The notes under the pieces were generated by a model. It made no database searches and had not been told where the DNA came from. It worked only from the letters and a program-made list of their open reading frames with translations. A stretch of DNA of 6,167 bases from Caulobacteraceae bacterium. Its GTDB lineage: Bacteria; Pseudomonadota; Alphaproteobacteria; Caulobacterales; Caulobacteraceae. Below, piece by piece: positions 1 to 4,766 of this stretch. Each line of letters begins with the position of its first letter. Position 1 is the stretch's first letter. The translations under genes were made by a program, and so were the position numbers. The stretch spans positions 1 to 6,167 of the forward strand of contig SDZP01000216.1 in assembly GCA_004144935.1 (NCBI GenBank). The letters are read 5' to 3'.

Positions 1-24
1 CCCGTAGGCCGAAGGCCGTACGGG
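1..24. repeat. Short GC-rich hairpin at the left edge
   Basis: The outer arms CCCGTA (1-6) and TACGGG (19-24) are exact inverse complements, and inside them GGCC (7-10) pairs with GGCC (14-17) around a GAA loop, leaving G18 as a bulge. It abuts the larger repeat that begins at 22 and may be the end of a longer element cut by the window edge. No U-tract follows on either strand, so I do not call it a terminator. Confidence 0.5.
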
Positions 25-192
25 GGAGGGGGACCGCCCGCGCAGCGGGTGGTGGAGGGGGCGAAGGCCGTGCGCCGCCTCGCCTGTCTTCACTTAAACC
101 CGCCACGGCTCCAACGACTGGGCTCTGTCACTCGCCCCCTCCACCACGCGCGTATTCGCGCGCGGTCCCCCTCCCCCGCTTCGCGGGGGAGG
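22..192. repeat. Composite intergenic palindromic repeat element
   Basis: Two 16-bp arm segments pair perfectly across the element: 22-37 with 162-177, and 49-64 with 132-147. The bases between the paired segments form mini-hairpins of their own: CCCGC-GCA-GCGGG at 37-49 and GCGCG-TATT-CGCGC at 148-161. A weaker inner pairing exists between GCCGTG (67-72) and CACGGC (104-109). The 3' edge holds a perfect 10-bp hairpin with a TTC loop (170-192) that competes with the long stem for bases 170-177. The element looks like a dispersed, non-coding palindromic repeat of the kind seen between genes in Caulobacteraceae. It starts 9 bp past the DUF6356 stop, so it may protect or end that transcript, but no U-tract is present. 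Confidence 0.7.
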
Positions 193-201
193 ATGTGGAA
201 G

Positions 202-444
202 CTAAACCCCCGCGCCGGTCCAGTCCCCATAGCCCGCGCCGTCCGGTTTGCGGCCGGTGAGCCTGGCGTTGAGGCGGGCGATGGTGCGGCTGCCGGTGGT
301 CTTGAACAGGGCGGGCACGAGGCCGTGGACCAGGCAGGCGAGGCCCGCCGCCAGCAGGGTCAGGCCGACGCCCCAGGAGGCGCGGAAATGCTGCGGGTAG
401 GTCTCGCCGACCGCGTGGGGGTGGGCGGTGAAGGGGTTGTCCAT
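202..444 (-). CDS. DUF6356 family small membrane protein
   Basis: An 80-residue protein of unknown function that I recognise as DUF6356 from the N-terminal pattern NPFTAHPHAVGETYPQHF followed by one hydrophobic segment. The membrane span is about residues 24-46 (WGVGLTLLAAGLACLVHG and onward), followed by a basic, arginine-rich stretch (residues 53-66, SRTIARLNARLTGR) that should be cytosolic by the positive-inside rule. There is no lipobox or cleavable signal peptide. The ATG at 444 has GAGG on the minus strand about 8 nt upstream, and a strong -10 box lies about 80 nt upstream, so the gene appears to be monocistronic. Family members are typically about this size, so it looks complete. The biochemical role is not known and I do not propose one. 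Confidence 0.85.
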   Translation of the reverse strand: MDNPFTAHPHAVGETYPQHFRASWGVGLTLLAAGLACLVHGLVPALFKTTGSRTIARLNARLTGRKPDGAGYGDWTGAGV

Positions 445-463
445 CGGCGGCCCTCGAGGTGAT

Positions 464-483
464 GGCCCTGCTTGGCAGGGGCC
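464..483 (-). other. Hairpin in the 5' leader of the DUF6356 gene
   Basis: CCCTGC (466-471) and GCAGGG (475-480) pair around a TTG loop. The stem extends by GG (464-465) with CC (482-483) if G481 bulges. It lies between the predicted transcription start (about 518) and the ATG at 444, about 10 nt upstream of the Shine-Dalgarno bases. It lacks a U-tract, so it is a structured leader and not a clear attenuator. Confidence 0.4.
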
Positions 484-516
484 GGCGGCGGGATCAAGGC
501 GGCGGCGCTGTCGAAG

Positions 517-540
517 CGGGACCCATTATAGCAGGTCCCG
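517..540 (-). promoter_or_regulatory. Promoter with extended -10, inside an inverted repeat
   Basis: On the minus strand the sequence TGCTATAAT contains a perfect TATAAT (525-530 on the plus strand) preceded by the extended -10 TGn motif. GCTATAAT also matches 7 of 8 positions of the Caulobacter -10 pattern GCTANAWC. The -35 region is weak, as is common with extended -10 promoters. The predicted start is near 518, giving a leader of about 74 nt for the DUF6356 gene. The box sits in a dyad with 7-bp perfect arms, CGGGACC (517-523) and GGTCCCG (534-540), which suggests a repressor site over the -10. Confidence 0.65.
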
Positions 541-626
541 TTCGGGTGGAAGTCCCGATTACCGAATATATTCAGCTATTTATCGTTTTTGCCAAGGCGA
601 CATTCCGTTCGGGTGACATGCCGATT
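538..626. repeat. Bipartite direct repeat upstream of the DUF6356 promoter
   Basis: Two copies share CCGTTCGGGTG followed, after 5-6 variable bases, by CCGATT: copy 1 at 538-560 and copy 2 at 605-626, 67 bp start to start. A perfect 10-bp palindrome, GAATATATTC (564-573), lies between them in an AT-rich stretch that is unusual for this genome. Relative to the predicted start the copies fall near -21 to -43 and -88 to -109, where activator or repressor sites are common. Regulatory function is inferred. Confidence 0.45.
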
Positions 627-674
627 CGATGGGGGTCGGGGCCATAAAGTGTTGAGGTCGGGTAGAGGTAATGT

Positions 675-1454
675 TCAGCCCAGTTCACGGGACCGGGCGA
701 CGGCGGCGGCGACGGCTTTGTCGAGCAGCGCCTCGAGTCCGCCCTGCCCCAGCAGCACCTCCAGCGCCGCCTGGGTGGTGCCGCCGGGCGAGGTGACCTG
801 GCGGCGGAGGTCGGCGGGCGGGGTGTCGCCGGACGCCATGAGGGCGGCGGCGCCGGTCAGGGTGGAGCGGGCCAGGGTGGCGGCGGCGTCCGGGCCGAGG
901 CCCTGCGCGACGGCGGCGGCCTCAAGGGCCTCGGTAAAGGCGTAGAGGTAGGCGGGGCCCGAGCCGCTGACGGCGGTGGCGGCGTGCATCAGGTCTTCGT
1001 CGGCGATCTCGACAACGCGGCCGAGGGGGTCGAACAGGGCATGCGCCCGGGCCCGGGCCTGGGGGTCGGCGGCGCAGACGGAGGCCGTGCCCTGATTGAT
1101 GGCGACGGCGGTGGTCGGCATGACCCGGGCCACGCGGAGGCCGCCGAAGGCCGCCGCGATATCGGCCGAGGCGACGCCGGCGGCGATGGAGACGATGACG
1201 GCGTCGGGGGAGAGATGGGGCGAGACCTGGGCCGCCGCCTCGCGCCAGACCTGGGGTTTGACGGCCAGCAGGACGGTGCGGCAGGCGCCGAGCTCGCCGT
1301 CGGGCGGATTGAGCCGCATGCCGTGGATGTCGGCCTCGCCGGGGTTGGGGTCGCGGATGAAGATCTCGGAGGGGACAAAGGTCCCAGCCCGCCGCCAGCC
1401 CTCGATCATGGCGCCGCCCATGCGTCCGACGCCGAGGATGAGGAGAGGGGTCAT
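675..1454 (-). CDS. proC: Pyrroline-5-carboxylate reductase
   Basis: ProC catalyses the NAD(P)H-dependent reduction of 1-pyrroline-5-carboxylate to L-proline, the last step of proline synthesis, in the cytoplasm. The 259 residues have the family's layout. An N-terminal Rossmann fold carries GVGRMGG (residues 8-14), followed by LLAVKPQ (62-68) and SIAAGV (89-94). The substrate and dimer domain carries SGSGPAYLYAF (163-173) and the ProC signature region QVTSPGGTTQAAL (219-231). Length is normal (about 260-280). The start is fixed by the Rossmann strand immediately after the ATG and by AGGA 7 nt upstream (1462-1465). One oddity is RVMPTT (110-115), where most family members have MPNT. It lies downstream of the YbjN gene across a 221-bp gap filled with inverted repeats, so co-transcription is possible but unproven. 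Confidence 0.96.
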   Translation of the reverse strand: MTPLLILGVGRMGGAMIEGWRRAGTFVPSEIFIRDPNPGEADIHGMRLNPPDGELGACRTVLLAVKPQVWREAAAQVSPHLSPDAVIVSIAAGVASADIAAAFGGLRVARVMPTTAVAINQGTASVCAADPQARARAHALFDPLGRVVEIADEDLMHAATAVSGSGPAYLYAFTEALEAAAVAQGLGPDAAATLARSTLTGAAALMASGDTPPADLRRQVTSPGGTTQAALEVLLGQGGLEALLDKAVAAAVARSRELG

Positions 1455-1478
1455 GGGGGGGTCCTGGGCGTTCTTCCG

Positions 1479-1535
1479 TCTCCCGCCTGTCGGGAGAAGG
1501 TCGCGGCGAAGCCGACGGATGAGGGCAGCACCGGC
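1479..1535 (+). repeat. 57-bp intergenic repeat, copy 1
   Basis: This copy matches the inverse complement of 1599-1655 at 46 of 57 positions without gaps, by hand count. It starts with a perfect hairpin, TCTCCCG (1479-1485) with CGGGAGA (1491-1497), loop CCTGT. The core AGAAGGT, CGAAG and CGGATGAGGGC blocks are the best conserved. It lies 14 bp upstream of the proC Shine-Dalgarno. The pattern (hairpin, AGAAGG, GGATGAGGG) is what I would expect of a dispersed Caulobacteraceae intergenic repeat. Confidence 0.7.
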
Positions 1536-1598
1536 GGGTCAGGATCAAGAGGGTTTTGGCGCAGACGGAGACGACAGCGTTTTTCGCAACCGTCCTGA

Positions 1599-1655
1599 GC
1601 CGGCGCCGCCCTCATCCGACCCCTTCGGGGCCACCTTCTGCCGACGAGCGGGAGA
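1599..1655 (-). repeat. 57-bp intergenic repeat, copy 2 (inverted)
   Basis: This is the inverted partner of 1479-1535. It includes its own small hairpin CCCC-TTC-GGGG (1620-1630). It begins 20 bp after the stop codon of the YbjN-domain gene. Beyond the 57-bp core the similarity resumes as TCAGGA (1539-1544) against TCCTGA (1593-1598) after a 3-nt offset. With copy 1 it could form one long imperfect stem around a roughly 63-nt loop in a ybjN-proC transcript, which may limit read-through or protect the upstream message. Confidence 0.7.
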
Positions 1656-1675
1656 AGGGCGCGAGCTTTGCTCGC

Positions 1676-2185
1676 TTAGGCCCGGCCGACGGTTTCGAAC
1701 ATGCAGGCGGCCATCGCCTCTTCCGGGGTCTTGGCGCCGGCCAGCAGGAAGTCGAAGGCCGGGTAGAAGCGGTCGGCCGCTTCCATGGCGACGTCGATCA
1801 TCGCCGCGGTCTGGGCCGGAGTCGGGCGTTCGGCGCCGAACAGGCCCATGGCGTGGCGGAAGACCACCTCGCCGTCGTCGGCCCAGATCTCGAAATGACC
1901 CTGCCAGAGGCGCTGGTTGACCAGGTTGGCCAGGTCGCAGGCCTTGCCGCGGGTGGGCTTGCCGGCCTTGAGGTCGATGGACAGGCAGAGTTGCAGGCAT
2001 TCCGCCTCCGGCCGCCAGGCGAACCACAGCTCGTAGTCCTTCCAGTCGCCGGCCAGGGAGAAGGCGAGATCGCCGTCCTCGGTGCGGTCGAAGGCGAGAT
2101 TCTCGGCCGAGAGGACGTGCTCGACCACCTCGAGCGGATCGAGCGCCAGGTAGGCTTCGTCGTCTTCGGGAGGCGAAATGTCCAT
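1676..2185 (-). CDS. YbjN domain-containing protein
   Basis: A 169-residue acidic, cytosolic protein that I assign to the YbjN family (a fold related to type III secretion chaperones). Supporting features are DPLEVVEHVLSAENLAFDR near the N-terminus (residues 16-34), an alternating beta region with paired tryptophans (GDWKDYELWFAWRPE), and LANLVNQRLWQGHFEIWADDG (about residues 85-105), followed by a helical C-terminus. E. coli YbjN is linked to stress response and motility phenotypes, but no enzymatic activity is established and none is claimed here. The ATG at 2185 has AGGA on the minus strand 11 nt upstream, slightly far but usable. There is no signal peptide or membrane segment. It sits between ubiK and proC on the same strand. 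Confidence 0.85.
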   Translation of the reverse strand: MDISPPEDDEAYLALDPLEVVEHVLSAENLAFDRTEDGDLAFSLAGDWKDYELWFAWRPEAECLQLCLSIDLKAGKPTRGKACDLANLVNQRLWQGHFEIWADDGEVVFRHAMGLFGAERPTPAQTAAMIDVAMEAADRFYPAFDFLLAGAKTPEEAMAACMFETVGRA

Positions 2186-2267
2186 CGGTCTTACCGTCCT
2201 TTGGAGGGCAGGCGGCGTACGCGGAGACTCCCCCGAATCACCTGCTGAACCTGACCCTAATCCTGTT

Positions 2268-2287
2268 CGGTTGTGTCGTCACAACCG
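2268..2287 (-). other. Perfect 8-bp stem hairpin between ubiK and the YbjN gene
   Basis: CGGTTGTG (2268-2275) and CACAACCG (2280-2287) pair perfectly around the tetraloop TCGT. On the minus strand it lies about 20 nt after the ubiK stop codon. It is not followed by a U-tract there, but on the plus strand it is followed by CTTCTTTC. It could be an mRNA 3' end, a processing site, or a protein-binding dyad upstream of the YbjN gene. The sequence does not decide between these. Confidence 0.4.
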
Positions 2288-2307
2288 CTTCTTTCGCAGG
2301 GCGAACC

Positions 2308-2574
2308 CTACTCGCCCGTTGAAGTTCCGGGGGCGGACGGCTGGGCCGAGGCCTTGAGCGCGGCGACCTCGGAGCGCAGGGCGGCGATCTCGGCCTTGAG
2401 GGCCTCGAACTCGTCGCGGCGGATCAGGTCGAGCTCGGCGGCGAAGCGGTCGCCCTGGGCGCGGAACGCGGCCTTGGCTTCCTCGCCGGCGGCCTGGGCG
2501 AGGCCCGCCGCGGCCGTGGTCAGCTTGGCGATCTCGTCGAGGAAGGGGTTCTGGGTATGCATGGCCTCATTCAT
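2308..2574 (-). CDS. ubiK: Ubiquinone biosynthesis accessory factor UbiK (BMFP domain)
   Basis: A small coiled-coil protein of the BMFP/UbiK family (formerly YqiC), which in E. coli binds UbiJ and helps ubiquinone biosynthesis under oxygen. The signature is the helix ELDLIRRDEFEALKAEIAAL (residues 47-66), matching the family's LD-V-R-EEFE pattern, followed by a heptad region RSEVAALKA and a short disordered tail. The N-terminal MHTQNPFLDEIAKL is also typical. Two starts are possible: the ATG at 2574 gives 88 residues with no visible Shine-Dalgarno, while the ATG at 2562 (residue 5) gives 84 residues, begins exactly where homologues usually begin, and has GAGG only 2 nt before it. The second may be the true start. 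The gene is divergent from lgt. A UbiJ partner is not in the window. Confidence 0.87.
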   Translation of the reverse strand: MNEAMHTQNPFLDEIAKLTTAAAGLAQAAGEEAKAAFRAQGDRFAAELDLIRRDEFEALKAEIAALRSEVAALKASAQPSAPGTSTGE

Positions 2575-2584
2575 ATGGGAAACG

Positions 2585-2594
2585 ATTCATGAAT
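2585..2594. promoter_or_regulatory. ATTCATGAAT palindrome just upstream of ubiK
   Basis: A perfect 10-bp palindrome in the ubiK-lgt divergent region, 11 bp from the ubiK ATG at 2574. It could be a protein-binding site or part of the ubiK leader. A 10-bp palindrome can occur by chance, so confidence is low. Confidence 0.25.
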
Positions 2595-2599
2595 GCGAA

Positions 2600-2621
2600 G
2601 GGGATTAGACGACTGATCCCC
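2600..2621. other. Hairpin in the ubiK-lgt divergent region
   Basis: GGGGAT (2600-2605) pairs with ATCCCC (2616-2621), and the stem continues with TAG and CTG (one T-G wobble) to give 9 bp around the loop ACGA. It lies about 25 bp upstream of the ubiK ATG. It could fold in the ubiK leader or serve as an operator. No terminator U-tract is present. Confidence 0.4.
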
Positions 2622-2636
2622 AGTTTCCTGCCTTTC

Positions 2637-2661
2637 GTGACCACGCGTTTGGTCCGATAAC
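2637..2661 (+). promoter_or_regulatory. Candidate lgt promoter
   Basis: GTGACCA (2637-2643) shares TGAC with the Caulobacter -35 pattern TTGACGS, and CCGATAAC (2654-2661) matches 6 of 8 positions of GCTANAWC, with a 10-bp spacer inside the permitted 10-14. This predicts a start near 2668 and a leader of about 38 nt containing a six-T run and the GAGG site. The matches are partial, so this is a candidate only. Confidence 0.3.
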
Positions 2662-2692
2662 CGGCGCTCATTTTTTCGGAACGCGCTCCAGC

Positions 2693-2696
2693 GAGG
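2693..2696 (+). promoter_or_regulatory. Shine-Dalgarno GAGG that fixes the GTG start of lgt
   Basis: GAGG lies 9 nt before the GTG at 2706. The encoded PFPDISP motif immediately after this GTG matches the family N-terminus, and no in-frame ATG fits, so the GTG start is supported by both signals. Confidence 0.6.
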
Positions 2697-2705
2697 TTAA
2701 CGCCC

Positions 2706-3593
2706 GTGCCCTTCCCAGACATCAGCCCCTACGTCGGCGGCTGGACCATCGAGCTGTTCGGCGGGACCTTCGGGATCCGCTGGTACGCCCTGGCCTATGT
2801 GGCCGGCATCCTGCTCGGATGGCGCTACGCCGTGCGGCTGGTGCGCCAGCCGAAGCTGTGGGGCGGCCAGGCCCCGACCGCCAACCCGGCCCAGATCGAC
2901 GACCTGATTCTCTGGGTCACGCTCGGCATCATCCTCGGCGGGCGGGTCGGCTATGTGCTGTTCTACCAGCCGCACCTGATCTGGGAGAGCCCGGGGGAGA
3001 TCGTGAAGATCTGGCAGGGCGGGATGAGCTTCCACGGTGGCCTGCTGGGGGTGATCACGGCGCTGGTGCTGTTCGCCCGCGGCCAGAAGATCGACCTGAT
3101 GAAGCTGGGCGACCTGGTGGCGCCGGCGGTGCCGATCGGCCTGTTCTTCGGCCGCGTCGCCAACTTCATCAACGGCGAGCTGTGGGGCCGGCCGACCAGC
3201 ATGCCCTGGGGCATCGTCTTCCCCGGCGCCGACGGTTTCCCGCGCCATCCCAGCCAGCTGTACGAGGCGTTGCTGGAGGGCGTGGTGCTGTTCCTGGTGC
3301 TGCGCTGGGCGACCCACAGCAAGCTGTGGCTGCAGCGGCGCGGGGTGGTCTGCGGCATCTTCCTGGCCGGCTATGGCCTGGCGCGGGTGGCGCTGGAGAA
3401 TGTCCGCGAGCCCGACAGCTTCCTCAACGACCTGTTCGGCCTGGGGGGCAGCGTGACCATGGGCATGCTGCTGTCGCTGCCGATGCTGATCGGCGGCGCC
3501 TGGCTGATCTGGCGCGGCCTGAAGGAGCCGGTCGTCATCGTGCGGACCGACGCCGCCCCGGCCAGCAAAGAGGACGCCGCGTCAGCCCCATGA
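2706..3593 (+). CDS. lgt: Phosphatidylglycerol-prolipoprotein diacylglyceryl transferase
   Basis: Lgt transfers diacylglycerol from phosphatidylglycerol to the lipobox cysteine of prolipoproteins in the inner membrane, the first step of lipoprotein maturation. The 295 residues show the expected multi-pass layout and conserved motifs. These are IRWYALAYVAGILLGW (24-39), GGRVGYVLFY (78-87), GGMSFHGG (105-112, with H110 corresponding to the important E. coli H103), the Lgt signature GRVANFINGELWGR (149-162), HPSQLYEALLEG (181-192), and ENVREPD (231-237, with R234 in the position of the essential C-terminal arginine). Length is normal. The start is GTG with GAGG 9 nt upstream. The last 20 residues are a hydrophilic, alanine-rich cytosolic tail. 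The stop overlaps the next start as ATGA, indicating translational coupling with the methyltransferase. Confidence 0.97.
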   Translation: MPFPDISPYVGGWTIELFGGTFGIRWYALAYVAGILLGWRYAVRLVRQPKLWGGQAPTANPAQIDDLILWVTLGIILGGRVGYVLFYQPHLIWESPGEIVKIWQGGMSFHGGLLGVITALVLFARGQKIDLMKLGDLVAPAVPIGLFFGRVANFINGELWGRPTSMPWGIVFPGADGFPRHPSQLYEALLEGVVLFLVLRWATHSKLWLQRRGVVCGIFLAGYGLARVALENVREPDSFLNDLFGLGGSVTMGMLLSLPMLIGGAWLIWRGLKEPVVIVRTDAAPASKEDAASAP

Positions 3594-4642
3594 GCCTGAA
3601 GGACCGGCTGAAGGCCGAGATTGCGGCGAGCGGGCCGATCCCCGTCGCCGAGTACATGGTGCGCTGCCTGCACGATGCGGCGGACGGCTATTACGCCACC
3701 CGCCCGGCGCTGGGCGGCGGCGGCGACTTCGTGACCGCGCCCCTGGTCAGCCAGATGTTCGGCGAACTGCTGGGCATCTGGTGCGTCGAGAGCTGGACGC
3801 GGCTGGGCAGGCCCGAGCGCTTCCGGCTGGTCGAGATGGGGCCCGGCGACGGGACCCTGATGAGCGACCTGCTGCGGGCCGTGCGGCTGGCGCCGGAGTT
3901 CCTGGCGGCCGCCGACCTGTGGCTGGTCGAGACGTCGGGGCCGTTGAAGGCGGCGCAGGCCGGCAAGCTGGCCGGGTCGGGCGCGCAATGGGCTGACAGC
4001 CTAGACGCCGTGCCGGGCGGGGCGCCGCTGGTGCTGATCGCCAACGAGCTGTTCGACTGCCTGCCGGCCCGCCAGTACGTGCAGACGCCGGGCGGCTGGG
4101 TCGAGCGGCTGGTCGGGCTGACCCCCGAGGGCGAACTGACCTTCGGGCTGGCGCCGAGCGAGCATGGCGCCGCGCCAGCCGAAGGGGCGATGATCCTGGA
4201 GGTGTCGCCGGCGCAGGACGCCCTGGCCGGGGCGATCGCCGCGCGGGTGGTGGCCGACGGCGGGGCGGCGCTGATCGTCGATTATGGCCGCGACAAGCCG
4301 GAGTTCGGCGATACGCTGCAGGCGCTGAAAGGCCATGAGAAGGTCGGGGCGCTGGATTACCCCGGCGAGTCCGACCTGACGGTGCATGTGGATTTCCCGA
4401 GCCTGTTGACGGCCGCGCGGGAGGCCGGGGCGGACGCCACCGATCCCGTGCCGCAGGGGCTGTTCCTGGGCCGGCTGGGCATCCAGCACCGGGCCGAGGC
4501 GCTGGTGGCGGCAAGGCCGGACCGGTCGATGGTGATCGGGCGGCAGCTGGCGCGACTGGTGGCGCCCGACCAGATGGGCGAGCTGTTCAAGGCGGTGAGT
4601 ATCCACCAGCCGGGGTTCGAAGCGCCGGGGTTTGAGACCTAG
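3590..4642 (+). CDS. Class I SAM-dependent methyltransferase, MidA/NDUFAF7 family
   Basis: A 350-residue protein of the COG1565 family. The mitochondrial member NDUFAF7/MidA symmetrically dimethylates an arginine of the complex I subunit NDUFS2. A bacterial role on the homologous NuoD is a reasonable but untested inference. Motifs in order are EYMVRCLHDAADGYYA (21-36), GDFVTAPLVSQMFGELLGIW (45-64), the SAM-binding VEMGPGDGTLMSDLLR (81-96), NELFDCLPARQY (152-163), IVDYG (229-233), HVDF (266-269), and GRLGI plus a C-terminal helical part. Length fits the family. The true start is the ATG at 3590, overlapping the lgt stop by 4 bp. The same frame stays open upstream through lgt, but that part is not coding. 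In many alphaproteobacteria a laccase-domain pgeF-type gene follows this pair; here it does not. Confidence 0.93.
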   Translation: MSLKDRLKAEIAASGPIPVAEYMVRCLHDAADGYYATRPALGGGGDFVTAPLVSQMFGELLGIWCVESWTRLGRPERFRLVEMGPGDGTLMSDLLRAVRLAPEFLAAADLWLVETSGPLKAAQAGKLAGSGAQWADSLDAVPGGAPLVLIANELFDCLPARQYVQTPGGWVERLVGLTPEGELTFGLAPSEHGAAPAEGAMILEVSPAQDALAGAIAARVVADGGAALIVDYGRDKPEFGDTLQALKGHEKVGALDYPGESDLTVHVDFPSLLTAAREAGADATDPVPQGLFLGRLGIQHRAEALVAARPDRSMVIGRQLARLVAPDQMGELFKAVSIHQPGFEAPGFET

Positions 4643-4659
4643 CGAACGGCCGTGCTCCG

Positions 4660-4674
4660 CCCCGGCTCGCGGGG
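4660..4674 (+). terminator. GC-rich hairpin after the lgt operon, weak terminator candidate
   Basis: CCCCG (4660-4664) and CGGGG (4670-4674) can pair around GCTCG, 18 bp after the methyltransferase stop. The local sequence resembles a degraded form of the hairpin at 170-192. A second short stem, CAGCC (4685-4689) with GGCTG (4695-4699), follows. Only a short T-run (ATTT) lies between them, so intrinsic termination is uncertain. Confidence 0.3.
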
Positions 4675-4731
4675 GAAGGGATTTCAGCCTTGTCGGCTGG
4701 GCGGCGTCGACAGATCGTCGTTCGCCCGGCC

Positions 4732-4760
4732 TTGCTAATAACTGACCGGTCAGTTATTAA
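4732..4760 (+). promoter_or_regulatory. tetR promoter overlapping the operator
   Basis: TTGCTA (4732-4737) as -35 and TATTAA (4755-4760) as -10, 17 bp apart, predict a transcription start at about 4767, the A of the tetR ATG. With no Shine-Dalgarno upstream, this fits a leaderless mRNA. An alternative -10, GCTAATAA (4734-4741, 6 of 8 to the Caulobacter pattern), would start near 4748. In both models the core promoter is covered by the palindrome at 4736-4759, so a bound repressor would block transcription. Confidence 0.5.
4736..4759. promoter_or_regulatory. Perfect 24-bp palindromic operator for the TetR repressor
   Basis: The half site TAATAACTGACC (4736-4747) is followed directly by its exact inverse complement (4748-4759), with no mismatch and no spacer. 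The core ACTGACCGGTCAGT is of the kind bound by TetR/AcrR-family dimers. It ends 7 bp before the tetR ATG and spans the predicted promoter, which implies negative autoregulation of tetR and the linked hlyD gene. The AT-rich flanks stand out in this GC-rich region. Confidence 0.88.
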
Positions 4761-4766
4761 GACCCC

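Noticed and set aside
170..192. Intrinsic terminator for the DUF6356 gene
   Set aside because: The hairpin is strong and close to the stop, but the bases following it on the minus strand are GGGACCGCG, with no U-tract. It is better explained as part of the repeat element.
49..462. Plus-strand open frame covering the repeat element and the DUF6356 gene
   Set aside because: It starts inside the palindromic repeat and is antisense to a recognisable small membrane protein that has its own promoter.
984..1920. Plus-strand open frames opposite proC and the YbjN gene
   Set aside because: They are antisense to proC and run through the intergenic repeats with low-complexity translations.
2819..3589. 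Open plus-strand frame running through lgt into the methyltransferase, which would give a 607-residue protein
   Set aside because: The first 257 codons overlap the clear lgt frame and encode an Ala/Arg/Gly/Pro-rich low-complexity sequence with no family features. The methyltransferase homology begins at the ATG at 3590.
3747..4606. Long minus-strand open frames opposite the methyltransferase gene
   Set aside because: Proline/arginine/alanine-rich or glutamine/histidine-rich translations typical of antisense frames in GC-rich genes; the plus-strand product has all the family motifs.
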